Origin: Mycoplasmataceae bacterium
GTDB lineage: Bacteria > Bacillota_I > Bacilli_A > Mycoplasmatales > Mycoplasmoidaceae
Reading direction: 5' to 3'
Assembly (NCBI GenBank): GCA_020024755.1
Contig: JAHHTH010000002.1
Span: 200,817 to 264,816 of the forward strand
DNA: 64,000 nucleotides
A program made the translations under genes and the position numbers. Shown here in pieces: positions 28,000 to 39,552 of this stretch; position 1 is the stretch's first letter; every line of letters starts with the position of its first letter. The notes under the pieces were generated by a model, which saw only the letters and a list, made by a program, of their open reading frames with translations, ran no database searches and was not told the origin of the DNA.

Positions 28000-28076
28000 G
28001 CACCATTAGCTCAATCGGATAGAGTTCATGACTTCGGATCATGAGGTTAAAGGTTCAAGTCCTTTATGGTGCGCCA
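28000..28076 (+). tRNA. tRNA-Arg (anticodon UCG)
   Basis: A full cloverleaf: acceptor GCACCAT/ATGGTGC, D stem GCTC/GAGT, anticodon arm CATGA-CTTCGGA-TCATG with anticodon TCG, T arm AAAGG-TTCAAGT-CCTTT, and encoded CCA. It reads CGN arginine codons by wobble; a few CGG codons do occur in this window (for example in rpoC). It begins directly after the lipoprotein stop codon. Confidence 0.95.
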
Positions 28077-28089
28077 CTTTAAAAAAAAA

Positions 28090-28117
28090 TAAACTCCATT
28101 TTTTGTCAATGGAGTTT
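28090..28117 (+). terminator. Terminator after tRNA-Arg
   Basis: AAACTCCATT and AATGGAGTTT form a 10-bp stem with a T-rich loop, followed by TTCTTTT. It would end both the lipoprotein mRNA and the tRNA. Confidence 0.85.
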
Positions 28118-28167
28118 TCTTTTCTAGCTATTGATTTATATTTCAAATGAGAGTATAGTTTGATAAT

Positions 28168-28214
28168 GGTGCTTGCATCGTCGACCAAATAATGCTGATT
28201 ATTTAGCAAGTACC
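28168..28214 (+). ncRNA. Unclassified structured leader RNA upstream of the sigma-like gene
   Basis: GGUGCUUGC (28168-28176) pairs with GCAAGUACC (28206-28214) over 9 bp with one G-U. Inside, AAAUAAU (28187-28193) pairs perfectly with AUUAUUU (28198-28204) around GCUG. A 10-nt bulge AUCGUCGACC lies on the 5' side only. Upstream TATAGT (about 28154-28159) could be the -10 box, placing the start at the foot of the stem. No T-run follows, so it is not a terminator. It does not match a riboswitch class I can name. Confidence 0.45.
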
Positions 28215-28261
28215 CACAATGTTCATAATTTTGAATTAAAGAAGATAAGGAGAAAAGAATA

Positions 28262-28942
28262 ATGAATTCAAATTATAACCAAATTAATGACATCTATCGT
28301 AAATGTTTAAAACAAAATATTTGTTCTGAAGACTTAAAAAATCATATTGGTCATCTATCAGACCTAATATTCCATCAATTACACAAAAATATCACAAACT
28401 ATATGCAAAGATGAAATATATTCAACCATAATAGAACAGCTTTAGATTACTACAGTGTAACATATGAAAAAGTTTCAGATAGTATTATCAAAATGAGAAA
28501 TAGACAATCAATGATGCTAAGTGTAAATTTTTTTATAAGACAAATTTATACAATGATCAGAAATGAAATTTATAAGGATATGCGTTCAGAACTATGTGAC
28601 AAAAAGAGATGCTTAACTATGGCTCAATCAATTGACACTAAAATGAGCGAAATGAATGAAGCTGATAAATTTGGTAATAGTAAACGAAACATACAAAATG
28701 ATATAGCCAATGATAATGTTGAATTAAACTCAATGATTAATGAAGCAATTGAAGAGTTTGCTAGCGGTAAACCAGGAATGATAAAAGAAATTATTTATTT
28801 AAGAATGAAGGGATATGGGAATTGTGAAATATCTAGAAAAATAGGTATGCACCCAAAAGCTGTAGCACGTTTAATATCTACATTAAGAAAAGAAATTGAT
28901 TTCAAAAATCAGATAGAATATTTACAAAAATTTAATTTCTAA
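28262..28942 (+). CDS. Sigma-70-like regulatory protein
   Basis: 226 aa, start ATG at 28262 behind AAGGAGA. The C-terminal ~50 residues form a helix-turn-helix of sigma region 4 type (IIYLRMKGYGNCEISRKIG, then HPKAVARLISTLRKEI). The middle helix-rich part (SVNFFIRQIYTMIRNEIYKD) is compatible with sigma region 2. The fit is distant. M. genitalium MG428 is a divergent alternative sigma factor that switches on recombination genes; a similar role here is attractive next to recA-rich, repeat-rich loci but is inference only. A Trp is encoded by TGA in the N-terminal third. Confidence 0.6.
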
Positions 28943-28970
28943 GAAAAATATACCAATTAAAGATTATTGT

Positions 28971-28978
28971 TATACAAT
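28971..28978 (+). promoter_or_regulatory. -10 box of the PTS IIA gene
   Basis: TATACAAT lies 20 nt before the ATG at 28999 and only 5 nt before the ATG at 28984, which favours the downstream start. Confidence 0.45.
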
Positions 28979-28998
28979 AAAAAATGGTTGGTACCAAA

Positions 28999-29328
28999 AT
29001 GAAATATGATTACGAAAATTTAGCTGATATTGCTTTAAAGCTTATCACACAATCAACAACAGCTAAAAGTTATGCTATAGATGCAATGGAAGCAGTTAAA
29101 AAAGGTGATTTTAAAAAGTCAGACGAATTATTAGATAAAGCTAATGAAGTTTTATTAATCTGTCAAAAGCAACATGCCTCAATCATCCAAGCTGAAGCCA
29201 GCGGAGAAAAAGTAGAAATATCACTTTTAATGGCTCATGCAATTGATCAAGTTCAATCTGCAGAGACAATAATTTTACTTGTAATCGAAATTATAAATTT
29301 ATATAAAAAAACAAATTCAAAATTATAG
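28999..29328 (+). CDS. PTS lactose/cellobiose-type EIIA component
   Basis: A 109-aa three-helix protein of the LacF/ChbA family: LADIALKLITQSTTAKSYA opens like the family, and the phosphorylatable His is in LLMAHAIDQVQSAE, matching HAQDHLM of typical members (the second His of the motif is Val here). It passes phosphate from HPr to a sugar-specific EIIB. No EIIB or EIIC gene is nearby, so the partner must be elsewhere or the protein is regulatory. A start at 28984 would add five residues, but the -10 box position argues for 28999. Confidence 0.8.
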   Translation: MKYDYENLADIALKLITQSTTAKSYAIDAMEAVKKGDFKKSDELLDKANEVLLICQKQHASIIQAEASGEKVEISLLMAHAIDQVQSAETIILLVIEIINLYKKTNSKL

Positions 29329-29338
29329 AACACCTATG

Positions 29339-29367
29339 GACAGTCTTTTATAGATTGTCTATTTTTA
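29339..29367 (+). terminator. Terminator after PTS IIA
   Basis: GACAGTC and GATTGTC form a 7-bp stem (one G-U) followed by TATTTTTATTT. The tail overlaps the stop codon of the convergent phosphatase gene. Confidence 0.7.
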
Positions 29368-30177
29368 TTTAAGTAAAACTTTAATTATTGATGAATCATA
29401 TTCAGGTTTTAGTCTATTGAATTTATACATATATTCATCTTCTTTTTCTGCTTTCTTAATTAAGTCTTGTCATTCATCCAGAGACTTCTTAGAAGCAAAT
29501 AGTTCGTTGTAATCAGTCATGATATTAAATGGTTCAAAGATATTAAAGAATCCATGAGACATAATTGCAAATGCATCCAATTTGTTTAATGAACATGTTT
29601 TAACCTTAAATGGAATGTACTTAACTTTTTCAGCATTTGAAATGATTTTATATCCTTTTGGTTTATTGGCCATTGCCCTATTTTTACAAATCATATCAAA
29701 AGTGTAAGGGTGTTCCATTGGATTAATTGCTGGATTCTTTAGTTTCAATTGCTTAGTTTCATTTAAGACCTTTTTATTTAAATCTTTAAGATCACTAGAA
29801 TCAAAAATCAGTTTCGTTTTATTCTTGTGATTGATCAAAATAGAGCCATCTCCAATACTAAAGAAGGTTACCTTATCTTCATGAACTAATGCTCCGCATG
29901 CACTTGTTGAAACTAAACAGTGTACTAAATCAGCATCAATAAACTCATTAATAATATGAGCAAGTGTTTCACTTACTTGTTCTGGAGTAGTAAATTCATC
30001 ACATTTGCTAAAACGTTTAACTATAAAATCTAAGAAAATAGAGGTAGGAGATGATTCATTACAGTTTTCCTGACTGATGTCATCTTCACCATCAAAAACA
30101 AAAAATAGATTTTCATTAATGACAATTCTATCTTCGCTATATTTACGATATTTTCTAGTATTTTCATAAACTAACAT
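29365..30177 (-). CDS. PP2C-like serine/threonine phosphatase
   Basis: 270 aa. Seen: FFVFDGEDD (about 25-33), the position of the metal-binding DGHG motif but with Glu-Asp instead of Gly-His, an STSACGALVHEDKVTFFSIGDGSILIN block that matches the AGTTA...VGDSR strands, and a C-terminal IMSHGFFN in place of SDGL. This is the PPM/PP2C fold with altered metal ligands, so activity is uncertain. The last 35 residues follow a TGA Trp. The gene is divergent from the 3062-aa surface protein gene and may share its control region. The mRNA leader is short (TATAAT 12 nt before the ATG). Confidence 0.6.
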
Positions 30178-30303
30178 ATTTATTACCTTATTATATTATA
30201 TGGTAGTTAAAGTCGATATTTACACAAAATGTACAATTAAAACTTTACTTGCATTGTATAATTATAAGTATATATGTTTGGTATTTATGTCTAGTTAGAG
30301 GCC

Positions 30304-30311
30304 TAAATATC
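30304..30311. promoter_or_regulatory. 5'-UTR hairpin arm upstream of the 3062-aa surface gene
   Basis: GGTATTTA (30280-30287) pairs with TAAATATC (30304-30311) with one G-U around a 16-nt loop holding CTAGTTAGAGGCC. A TATAAT-containing promoter (TTGCAT...TGTATAAT near 30250-30262) lies before it, and AAGAGGTG precedes the ATG. The hairpin would be in the leader. Confidence 0.35.
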
Positions 30312-30340
30312 ATTTTTGAGTACAAATAAGAGGTGTTTAA

Positions 30341-33300
30341 ATGAAAAAGAAAACGAAATCACTGGTTAGTATTATTGGGGTATCCAGTTTATTGTTATCT
30401 ACTGGTGGTGCTGCTTTGTCAGCTAAAAATCATGAAACAATCATTAATAAACAAAACAGTACAAAAGCTCTAAGTGATAAGGACTTAGGGATAAATGCTA
30501 TTAATGGTGCTGAAGCTGATCAAATGTATAATATTGGTTCATTTGGTACTATAGATATTGAAGATAGTAATGCTGAATATTGTAATGATGCAATGCTAAA
30601 AGAAACATATTCATTACAAGATTTTGGTACATATAATTATTCGTTCTCAATTGCAGATTGACCTGCTCTAGATAATATACAAACTTTCAAAAATACTGTT
30701 AGTGAAAATTGAAGTTACATATTTAAAAACGATCCAATGATAAGTAAAAGTGAATGAGATACAGCAACTGATATGGCTGCTGAATATTATGTACCTTCTG
30801 AACTTCCATATACTATTATTCTTGTTTGTACATTTAAGACTTCTGGTGGAAGAATACTTTCCTTCATGACTTCTATTAATGAGTTTAGAGAAGAAGCGAT
30901 GCCTAATTTAAGTAGACTACCTTCACCTCTTAGTGATGGCTTTATAAGCAAAGAATGTGCATATACAAGCCCATATCCAATACCACTTACATACGACCAA
31001 TTGTATGGAGAAGATGCTGTAGCTCCATCAGTTGAACAATGATGATCTCAAATGATTGATACAAGTCCTGAAGACTTTGCAAATATATTTAGACCAGGTG
31101 GTTTAGTTATTGCAGAAAATGTTACTACTGAGTTTGGAGATGATGATAATTGATGAAGAACTGATGGAAATTTTAAAGTAAAATATGCATCAATATATAA
31201 TTATGAATTTTTAGATCCATATACAGCAAAATTCTCAGTTGCCTTTCAATGTGCAAATGCTGATGGTAAAGTTTGACCTGAAATTTATTACTACGATAAT
31301 ATTACTCTTTTTGGTTTCAATGAAATCAATCAATCAATTGATCTAAGTGGTGGAATTAATGTTCCTGGACAAACTGAAGTTCTTCCAGATGAAAATACAA
31401 TAAACACTACAGTCGTTAAACAAGCGATAATAAATAAAATTACTGGAAATGATCCTAAACCAGCAGTAGGCGATGTATATATTAAAAATATTAGATTTGA
31501 TAAATTTTCTGGTAATGTTACAGTTGATGTTGATATTGATAACTTCTGAGAAAATAGTCATAAAATTACAAAACATTTAACAAATGTAGCTTTAAAAGGA
31601 TTTAAGATTGTTTCTACAACTTTAAATTTAACTAGTGTAAATCAAGGGGTTAATGTTGGGTTATCAGATAGAATTGCATCTCAATATGCACAAATTGATT
31701 ACCCAGCATATAAATCAGCTTTAATTAGAAAAATTTATGAAAAGCGTAATGCAATTTTTAATGACCTTGATGAAACAACAAGTGAAAATGGTATAAGAGG
31801 ACCTCAAGATATTGATATTAAGAATGCACACGCTAATGATGCTGATGGTTCTTTAACTGTTGATATTATTTTAAATAGAGGTGCTTGATACAATTCAAGA
31901 CCTAATACTCAACCTTTTTCACAAGTTAAATTAACAGGATTCTCAACTGCAACTAATTTCCCATTTGATACTGGAAAAAAGAAACAACTTCAAATTCAAC
32001 CAAAGAAAGAATGAGCATGAAGTGAATTATTCGCTACTGATCCATTAACTGTTGAAGAATTTAATAATGAATTTTTAAAGAACCCTGGAACTAGTGAAGA
32101 ACTATGTTTTAGTTTTTTAACTGCTGGATACGCTATTGCAAAAACAATTAGCCCTGAATTAGCAAGAGCTTGAAACCCTTTCGAAAATAACGGTAGCGGA
32201 GAATCAGTTAGCTTCTTGCGTTTTGAAAATGTAGAAATTTTAGGTCGTACTAAAGCTAAGGCAGATATTTGATTTAAAAAAGTAATTAACCAAGAAACTC
32301 GTGAAATCGATTCAACAATTTACCATTGAGATGGAATTACATTTACAGGACTTAAAAATGATGTACCTCCAACAGATTTAAAAGCTGGTGCATTACCATT
32401 TAGTGATAGAGAAGCAGAAAGTGTGTCTGATGACGAACTATCTCAAGCAATCTTCAATGCTGGTTATTTAAAAAATCCAGCATATCTTAAAAAATTTGAA
32501 TGACAAGATATTAAAATTTTAAACAAGAGATATACTACTGCAGGTGCGATAACTTGTGATGTTAACATTGTTAATTCAAAAGCATCTAACAACGGTGATG
32601 ATCCAGTTCCAGAAAAGTTATTTCAAAATGTAACATATACAGGATTTAAAAAGTTGTATCATAACATCAACAGTTCTAATCAAAACCCTTTCATGATTAA
32701 TGTTCCTAACCAATCAGAAGTTGTTTTATCAAAAGAAACTTTCGATACTGATACAGTTAAGAGTGCAGTTATTGCTCAAATTTCAGGAGATAATCCTAAG
32801 CCAACAATTAGTGATGTTAAATTATCTAACTTAAAAATTAATAAATTCATTGGTACTGGAAGCGCTGATGTATCTATTACTAATTTCTGACAAGATGGAT
32901 TTAAAATTACAAAACAATTACAAGGTGTAGGATTTGAAGGATTTAAATTAGTTGAAACTACACTTAAACAAGATGTACTATCTAACGGATTTGATTTAGG
33001 TTTTAGTTCTAAACCAGCTTCTGAATATAAAAAGGAATCTAATCTTCAACTTGTAAAAGAAGCAATTTACAATCATCGTGATCAAATTTTTAATGACCTT
33101 GACGAAGTTAATGAAGACAATGCTTTAAAATCTGCAAATGATATCCAAGTTACATTTGGTGAAGCTAATAATTCAAATGGTACTCTAAAGGCAACTATTA
33201 CTTTAACTAAGGGTGCATGAAAAGATGCTATGCCTAATATTGAATCATTTGCTGAAATCACTTTTAAAGGATTCTTAAAATCAGCTGATTATCCATTTGA

Positions 33301-36300
33301 TACAGGAACACTAAATGGTACAAAATTTGGTCAACCTACAGAAAAAGAATATGCTTTTTCAGAAAATTTCTATTTAAACAAAGATGAACAAGTTCCAACA
33401 GCAGAAGAATTTAAACAAAAATATTTAGAAAATACTGAACCTTCTTCAGATATATTCAAAAAATTTGTTTTCTTAGGATCAAATATTTCTGAATTTAATC
33501 CTGAATTGGCTGAATATTGAGATTGATATAGCTTAATGGAAGGAGCAGCTCCTAAAGCTATGGTTAAATATGTACGTATAGTTAATCCAATTATTCAAAG
33601 TTATACTAAAGTTAAATTTGATATGCAATTTAAAATAGAAGACGTAGATGGTACAGTTAGACCAGATATTTACTATTTTAATGATATTGTTGTTACTGGA
33701 CTTAGAAATACTGTACCAGCAACTGTACTTGATAACAATATTCCATTACCACTATCTGATGTAGAAGCAAAAGATGCAACTGATGCTCAAATAGCCCAAG
33801 CTATTATTGATGCTGGAAGTTTAAAATACCCAGCATTTGGAACACAATTTGAAGCTAAAGATGTTGTTGTTTCAAACTTAAGACTTCCATTAGGAGACAC
33901 TCAACCAATTGTTCAATGTGATGTAAATGTTGTTAACAATAAAGCTACAAATGATGGTGATCTTCCTGTTTCTGTAAAAGAATTCAAAGATGTATATTTT
34001 GGTGGATTTAAATATCCAGATAATGATATTGTTATTCCTGACAATAGATTAAATATCCCTGGTCAATCAGAAGTTTATGCTTCTCAAGCAGTTGAACAAT
34101 CAAGTGCTGTTAAAGATGAAATAGTTAAATTAATTACAGGTACTGATCCAAAACCAACTGCAAGTGATGTAACTATTAAATTTAAGAGTGCTAACAAATT
34201 TAAGGGTGAAGCTGTAGTTGATATTGATATCGCTCATTTTGCTTGAGGTGGTGAAATAATTGTTAAGAATCTTCAAAATGTAGTGCTAACAGGTTATAAG
34301 AAAGATTCTACATCAATTAAAGCAGCTGCTACTGATACAGGATTAGTAGGTGAATATACTGAATATCTTCTACCTTCAGAATTTGTAAGTAACTTTGGTG
34401 ACAACTACTTTAAATCTACTATTTATGAAAGACGTGCTGAAATCTTTGACTATCTTGATGAAACTGAAGGAAGTGAAAATAAGATTACTAGTGCAGATGA
34501 TATCACAGTAAACATTAGAGATATTGATGACAAAAATGGTAAATTAAAAGTTTATGTAACCTTAAGTAAAGGTGCTTGAGAAAATGGTAAGCCTAGAACT
34601 AGAACATTTGTTAAACCAATATTATTTACTGGCTTCATGAAACAAGGTAATGATATTCAAATTCCTGATAACAGATTAAATATTCCAAATCACGAAAATA
34701 TTGATCCAAATACTGATACAGTAAACTCCTCTGCAGTAAAAGAACAAATTGCTGGTTTAATTACTGGTGGAAATACACAACCTACTGCTAATGATGTTAC
34801 AGTAACATTTAAAAATGCTGACATTTTCTTAGGTGAAGCTACAGTTGATATTAGTATTGAACATTGATTTGAAAACAATGAAATTATTACTAAAAAATTA
34901 ACTGATGTAACATTAACTGGTTATAAAAAAGTTTCAACTTTCATTAAGACTGAAGCTTCAACTACAGGTATTGTTATAAATCAAGAAGCTTCTGAAGATA
35001 ACCTTATATCTGGTAAAGATACATTAGCTTCTGAATATAAAGATTTAATTAATGAATATGGAAATATTGCAAGTTTAGAAATATACAAAAACCGTGATAA
35101 AATCTTCGGAAACTTAGATGAGAGAACTACAAGTACTAATAAAATCTCTGATCACTCTGAAATTACAGTTAGAGCTGGAGAAGTTGATGATGCAAATGGT
35201 ACATTAAAAGTTTACGTAACCTTGAAGAAAGGTGCATGAATTTTAGGACATCCTAATACTGCTGAGTTTATTCAACCTGTTCTAATAACTGGATTTAGAA
35301 AAGAAGATAACCAAATTTCAATTACTAAACCTTTATTTGTTAATGGTGTAGCTGATAAAGATATCACTGCAGAAAATGTTAACTCAATGCCAGTTAAACA
35401 AGAAATTGCTAAGTTAGTTACTGGTGCAACTACTAAGCCAACACCTAGTGATGTTTCTGTTAAACTAAAATCTCAAGATGGATTTATTGGTAAGGCAGTT
35501 GTAGATGTTACTATTAATAATTGATCTGTTAATGGTGCAATGACTCAACATACAATTCAAGATGTATCATTAATAGGATTCAAACCAGTTGCAACTTCTG
35601 TTAATGTAGAAGCTGCTGTCAAAGGATTGGATCTTAGTGCAGATTATGGTACAACATTACCTTCTGATTTCCAAAAAGATGGTTCTTATGGCCCATTAAT
35701 TCTTTCTATGCTTGTTTATGAACATATTAATGAAATTTTCAATAATTTAGATAATAGAGAAGGAAGTGAAAACAAAGTTCAAGATGCAGGAGATGTATCA
35801 ATAAGAATTGGTAGTGTTGATGACGCTTTAGGTACTATGCAAATTTATGTAACCTTAACTAAAGGTGCTTGAGAAAACGGAACTCGTAGAACTAGAGAAT
35901 TTGAACAACCTATTACCATTACAGGATTTAAAAAACAAAGTAATAGCATTAATATCACTGGCCCAATAGAAATTCCAGGACAATCAAATGTTTTAATAAC
36001 TAAAGATACTGTAAACTCTAGTGCTGTTAGAGAAAAAATTGCAAGTTTAGTTACTGGTGCTACTACTAAACCTGGACCTGACCATACTACAGTTACATTA
36101 AAGTCACATGATGACTATTTAGGTTCTGCAACAGTAGATGTAGATTTTACTAACTGATCAGAAGCTGGAGTGATGACTAATAAGAAAGTTGAAAATGTTA
36201 ATTTAACTGGATTTAAAAAGATTGCAACAACTATTAAACCTGAAGTTATTAGTTCAGGAATAGACTGTGAATTAAATACAGGATTTGCTTCTCAATTTAA

Positions 36301-39300
36301 AGATGAAAGCAGCAATGGTTTAAGAGAAAAAATTTATCAAAAACGTGCTGAAATATTTAATGATTTAGATGAAAGAACTGATAGTACTAATAGAATCACT
36401 GGTGGTAATGACATCAAAGTTAGAACTGGTGAAGCAAATGATGCAAAAGGTACATTAGAAGTTTATGTAACTTTAAGTAAAGGTGCATGAGAAGATGGAC
36501 ACGTAAAGACAACAGAATTCTCACAAAAAATTATATTAAAAGGATTTAAGACTGATGGTAGAACAACAGTATTATCCAATAATATCTGACCGATAAGTGG
36601 TGTAGAAAATATTAGTGCTGATACTATTAAAGATGAAACTACTAATCCAAAAATCAAAGAAGCTGTTTTAGGACAACTAAAACTTAACATCAAAAACTTA
36701 GTTGGTGCTAAAGATCCTAATTTATTAACAATGGATGATTTCTCATTCACAGTACAAGGACATGATAATTCAAATGGAACATTAATCATTCAACTATCTG
36801 TTGCTAATGCTTGATGAAATAATGGAGTAGTTGACTCAAACCACAAAGAAACTATTACTTTATCAGGATTCAAAGTTACTGAACCTACTGAGTTCTTAAC
36901 TCCAACTGTTGACATTAATGCAGGTATCAATAAACCTACATCATCTCCAGAAATTAAATCAAGTATTGAAGACTATGTAGCAAAAAATCCTACTAAATTC
37001 TTCTCAGGAACTATTCCAACAGATTTAACTACTAGTGATGTAACAGTTACTATTAAAGAAGCTTTAAATGGAAAAGCAAAAATAACTATTCAATTAAATA
37101 AATACTATGACAAGCGTGGTGATATTCAAAATTCACCTATGCCTGATGAATCACCAGTATTCACATTGACAGGATTTACAGTTGTGGATAGCACAGGATT
37201 CAATACAACAAACACAACTATTACATTACCTAGCAATGATGCTTTAGCTAATAAAGTTTCTAAAAATGTATTAGATGCTGATTTGATTAACTATATTGTG
37301 GCTCATAAAGATCAATTCTTTACTAATGCACCAGCTGAATTGAATTCAAGTGACATTGCTATTGAATCTAGAGTTAATAGTGATGGATTAATTTCATTTA
37401 AAATAGCATTAAAGAAATATATTAGTTCTGAAACTGGTACAGTTGTTACAGGAGAAAAACTTCCAGGTTCTCCAACATTTATAATTAAAGGATTTAGTAT
37501 AAATGAACCAACTCCAGAACCACTTCCTCCAACTCCTCCAACTCCAGAACCACAACCAGAACCACAACCTCAACCAGAACCAGGTCCTAGTCCTGCACCT
37601 CAACCTCAACCTGATCCCAATCCAAATCCAAACCCTGCACCAAACCCAGGTCCAACTCCAACTCCAACACCTAATCCAAACCCAATTGTCCCTTCTCCTG
37701 ATGCAGGAACTGATTTAGGTAACTCTATCCCAAGTCTTAAACCAACACCAGGTCCAGATGGTCAACCAACATTAACTCCAAATGATATTGTTAATGATCC
37801 AAATATTAAAGATGAAATTGGAAACGAAATTGTATCAGATCCAGATAAGTATTTCCCTGGCCAAGGTATTAATCCTGATGACATCAATAAAGAAGATATT
37901 GTTATTAGACCAGACCCATCAAACCCAGGTGGTATTATCATTGATGTTCCAGTAACTAAACCAGATGGATCTATTGATAAACCAACTATTAATATTGGAG
38001 GATTTAAACCAGCTCCAACTCCAACACCAGCACCTGGTCCAATTACTCCTCCAACTCCAGAACCACAACCTCAACCAGAACCAGGTCCTAGTCCTGCACC
38101 TCAACCTCAACCTGATCCCAATCCAAATCCAAACCCTGCACCAAACCCAGGCCCAACACCAAATCCTAATCCACAACCTGGACCAACTCCAACTCCAACA
38201 CCTAATCCAAACCCAATTACTCCTGCTCCAGGAGCTGGTCAACAAATTGGTGGTAACGCTCCATCTAACTCACCAATTAAACCTGACAATAGACCAGGAC
38301 ATACAGTAGATGAAGTGGTTAATGACGAAACAGTTCATGGACAAATTAAGGATGATATTGTAGCTAACCAAGGTACTTACTTCCCTAACTTACCTCCTGA
38401 ATCTCACATTGACAAAGATAATATTGTTATTAAACCTAACCCTTCTAAACCAGGAGAAATTATTGTTGAAGTTCCAGTAACTAAACCAGATGGTTCTGTT
38501 GATAAGCCAACTATTAACATTGGTGGATTCAAACCAAGTCCAAACCCAGAACCAGCACCAAGTCCAAACCCAGGCCCAACACCAAATCCTAACCCAGCTC
38601 CAAACCCTGGACCAACACCTCAACCACAACCTCAACCACAACCTCAACCACATCCAAACCCAGGTCCAGCTCCAACACCTACACCTGCTCCAAAACCTCA
38701 GGTAAATACAGGTAACCTTCAAAAAGAAGTTAAGAAAATTATTAATAATCAATTTAATGCTGACCTAAAAGCTGGTGGTAAGTATCATGCAAATGCTATT
38801 GAAAAGATTAAGAGAATTGATATTAATAGCATTGTTCAAAATGCAATTCCAGGACAAACTAGAATTTCAGATGTAGTAATTACAGAATCTAATGGTTCAT
38901 TCACTGTTCTTATTACATTCAGTGGATGAGATGGAAGTAGAAGTTTAGGTGAACACCAAGAAACAATTACTGGTTGTACAGCAAAACCAACTCCAAATAT
39001 TAAACTTGATATTGACAAAGAAGAAAGTATCAAAAAAATATTAAGTCAATCAATCACAGAAACTGAAGCTTATAAAAAGAGATTAGGTAATGCAATCTAT
39101 GATATCTTAAGAAAGAATTACTCTAATTTACCATATTGTGTTATCGATCAACTAAATGATCCTGCAATGAAAGAAGCAATTATCAATGCAGTAATTCAAG
39201 GTACTAAAAACAGTGATATTGTTATTGAAGATGGAAAAATTATAGGAAGTTCAACTGACTTCACAAAACTTAACCAAATTCTACAAGGAATTGATGGTGA

Positions 39301-39529
39301 TTTAGCTTTAGTTGATAAAAATGGTAAACAAATTAGCAAGTTATCATTTGAACAAGATAAACAATTAAAAGGATCAACTAATAAAATTCCTGAATGAGTA
39401 ATTTATGTAGTAGTTGGTGCAAGTGCATTATTATTAATTGTTTTATTAATCTCATTAATTATTACTAAGAAGCGTAGATACTATGCTGCTGGTGGTGATG
39501 ACGAATTTGAAGAATTATTAGAAGTATAA
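30341..39529 (+). CDS. Giant modular surface protein (3062 aa)
   Basis: The largest gene in the window, intact with TGA=Trp. Signal: MKKKTKSLVSIIGVSSLLLS, no lipobox. Region ~355-2050 is a regular array: type A modules (SAVK..I..LITG..KPT..DV) alternate with type B modules (KRAEIFNDLDE...DA.GTL.VYVTL.KGAW). A occurs six times (motif at 31410, 32760, 34105, 34731, 35393, 36020) and B six times; the first two A-B pairs also carry two more modules (unit ~1345 bp), then four plain A-B pairs of ~630 bp follow. Next come FFTNAPAELNSSDI-type modules, then three Pro/Gln/Asn-rich linkers (about residues 2391-2454, 2561-2627, 2732-2789) separated by two near-identical domains. A membrane helix (about 3021-3042) and an acidic tail (DDEFEELLEV) end it. 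Confidence 0.88.
37561..37650 (+). repeat. 90-bp direct repeat in the proline-rich linker, copy 1
   Basis: Identical base for base to 38062-38151, an offset of 501 bp (167 codons). Both copies encode the same Pro/Gln/Asn-rich 30 residues. Confidence 0.9.
38062..38151 (+). repeat. 90-bp direct repeat in the proline-rich linker, copy 2
   Basis: Second exact copy. Recombination between the copies would remove exactly 501 bp in frame, including one intervening domain. Confidence 0.9.
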
Positions 39530-39552
39530 GATTATAACAAATTTATTATTAA

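Noticed and set aside
30215..30311. GATATTTA (30215) and TAAATATC (30304) flank the promoter of the 3062-aa gene, as for an invertible phase-variation promoter.
   Set aside because: Only 8 bp of pure AT-rich identity; such pairs are expected by chance here. No recombinase gene was seen next to it. An inverted-orientation read would be needed.
37409..38752. Long minus-strand and out-of-frame ORFs in the Pro-rich region (Trp/Arg- or Gln/Leu-rich proteins).
   Set aside because: They are shadows of the CCA/CCT-rich linker codons; no start signals, and composition is explained by the plus-strand repeat.
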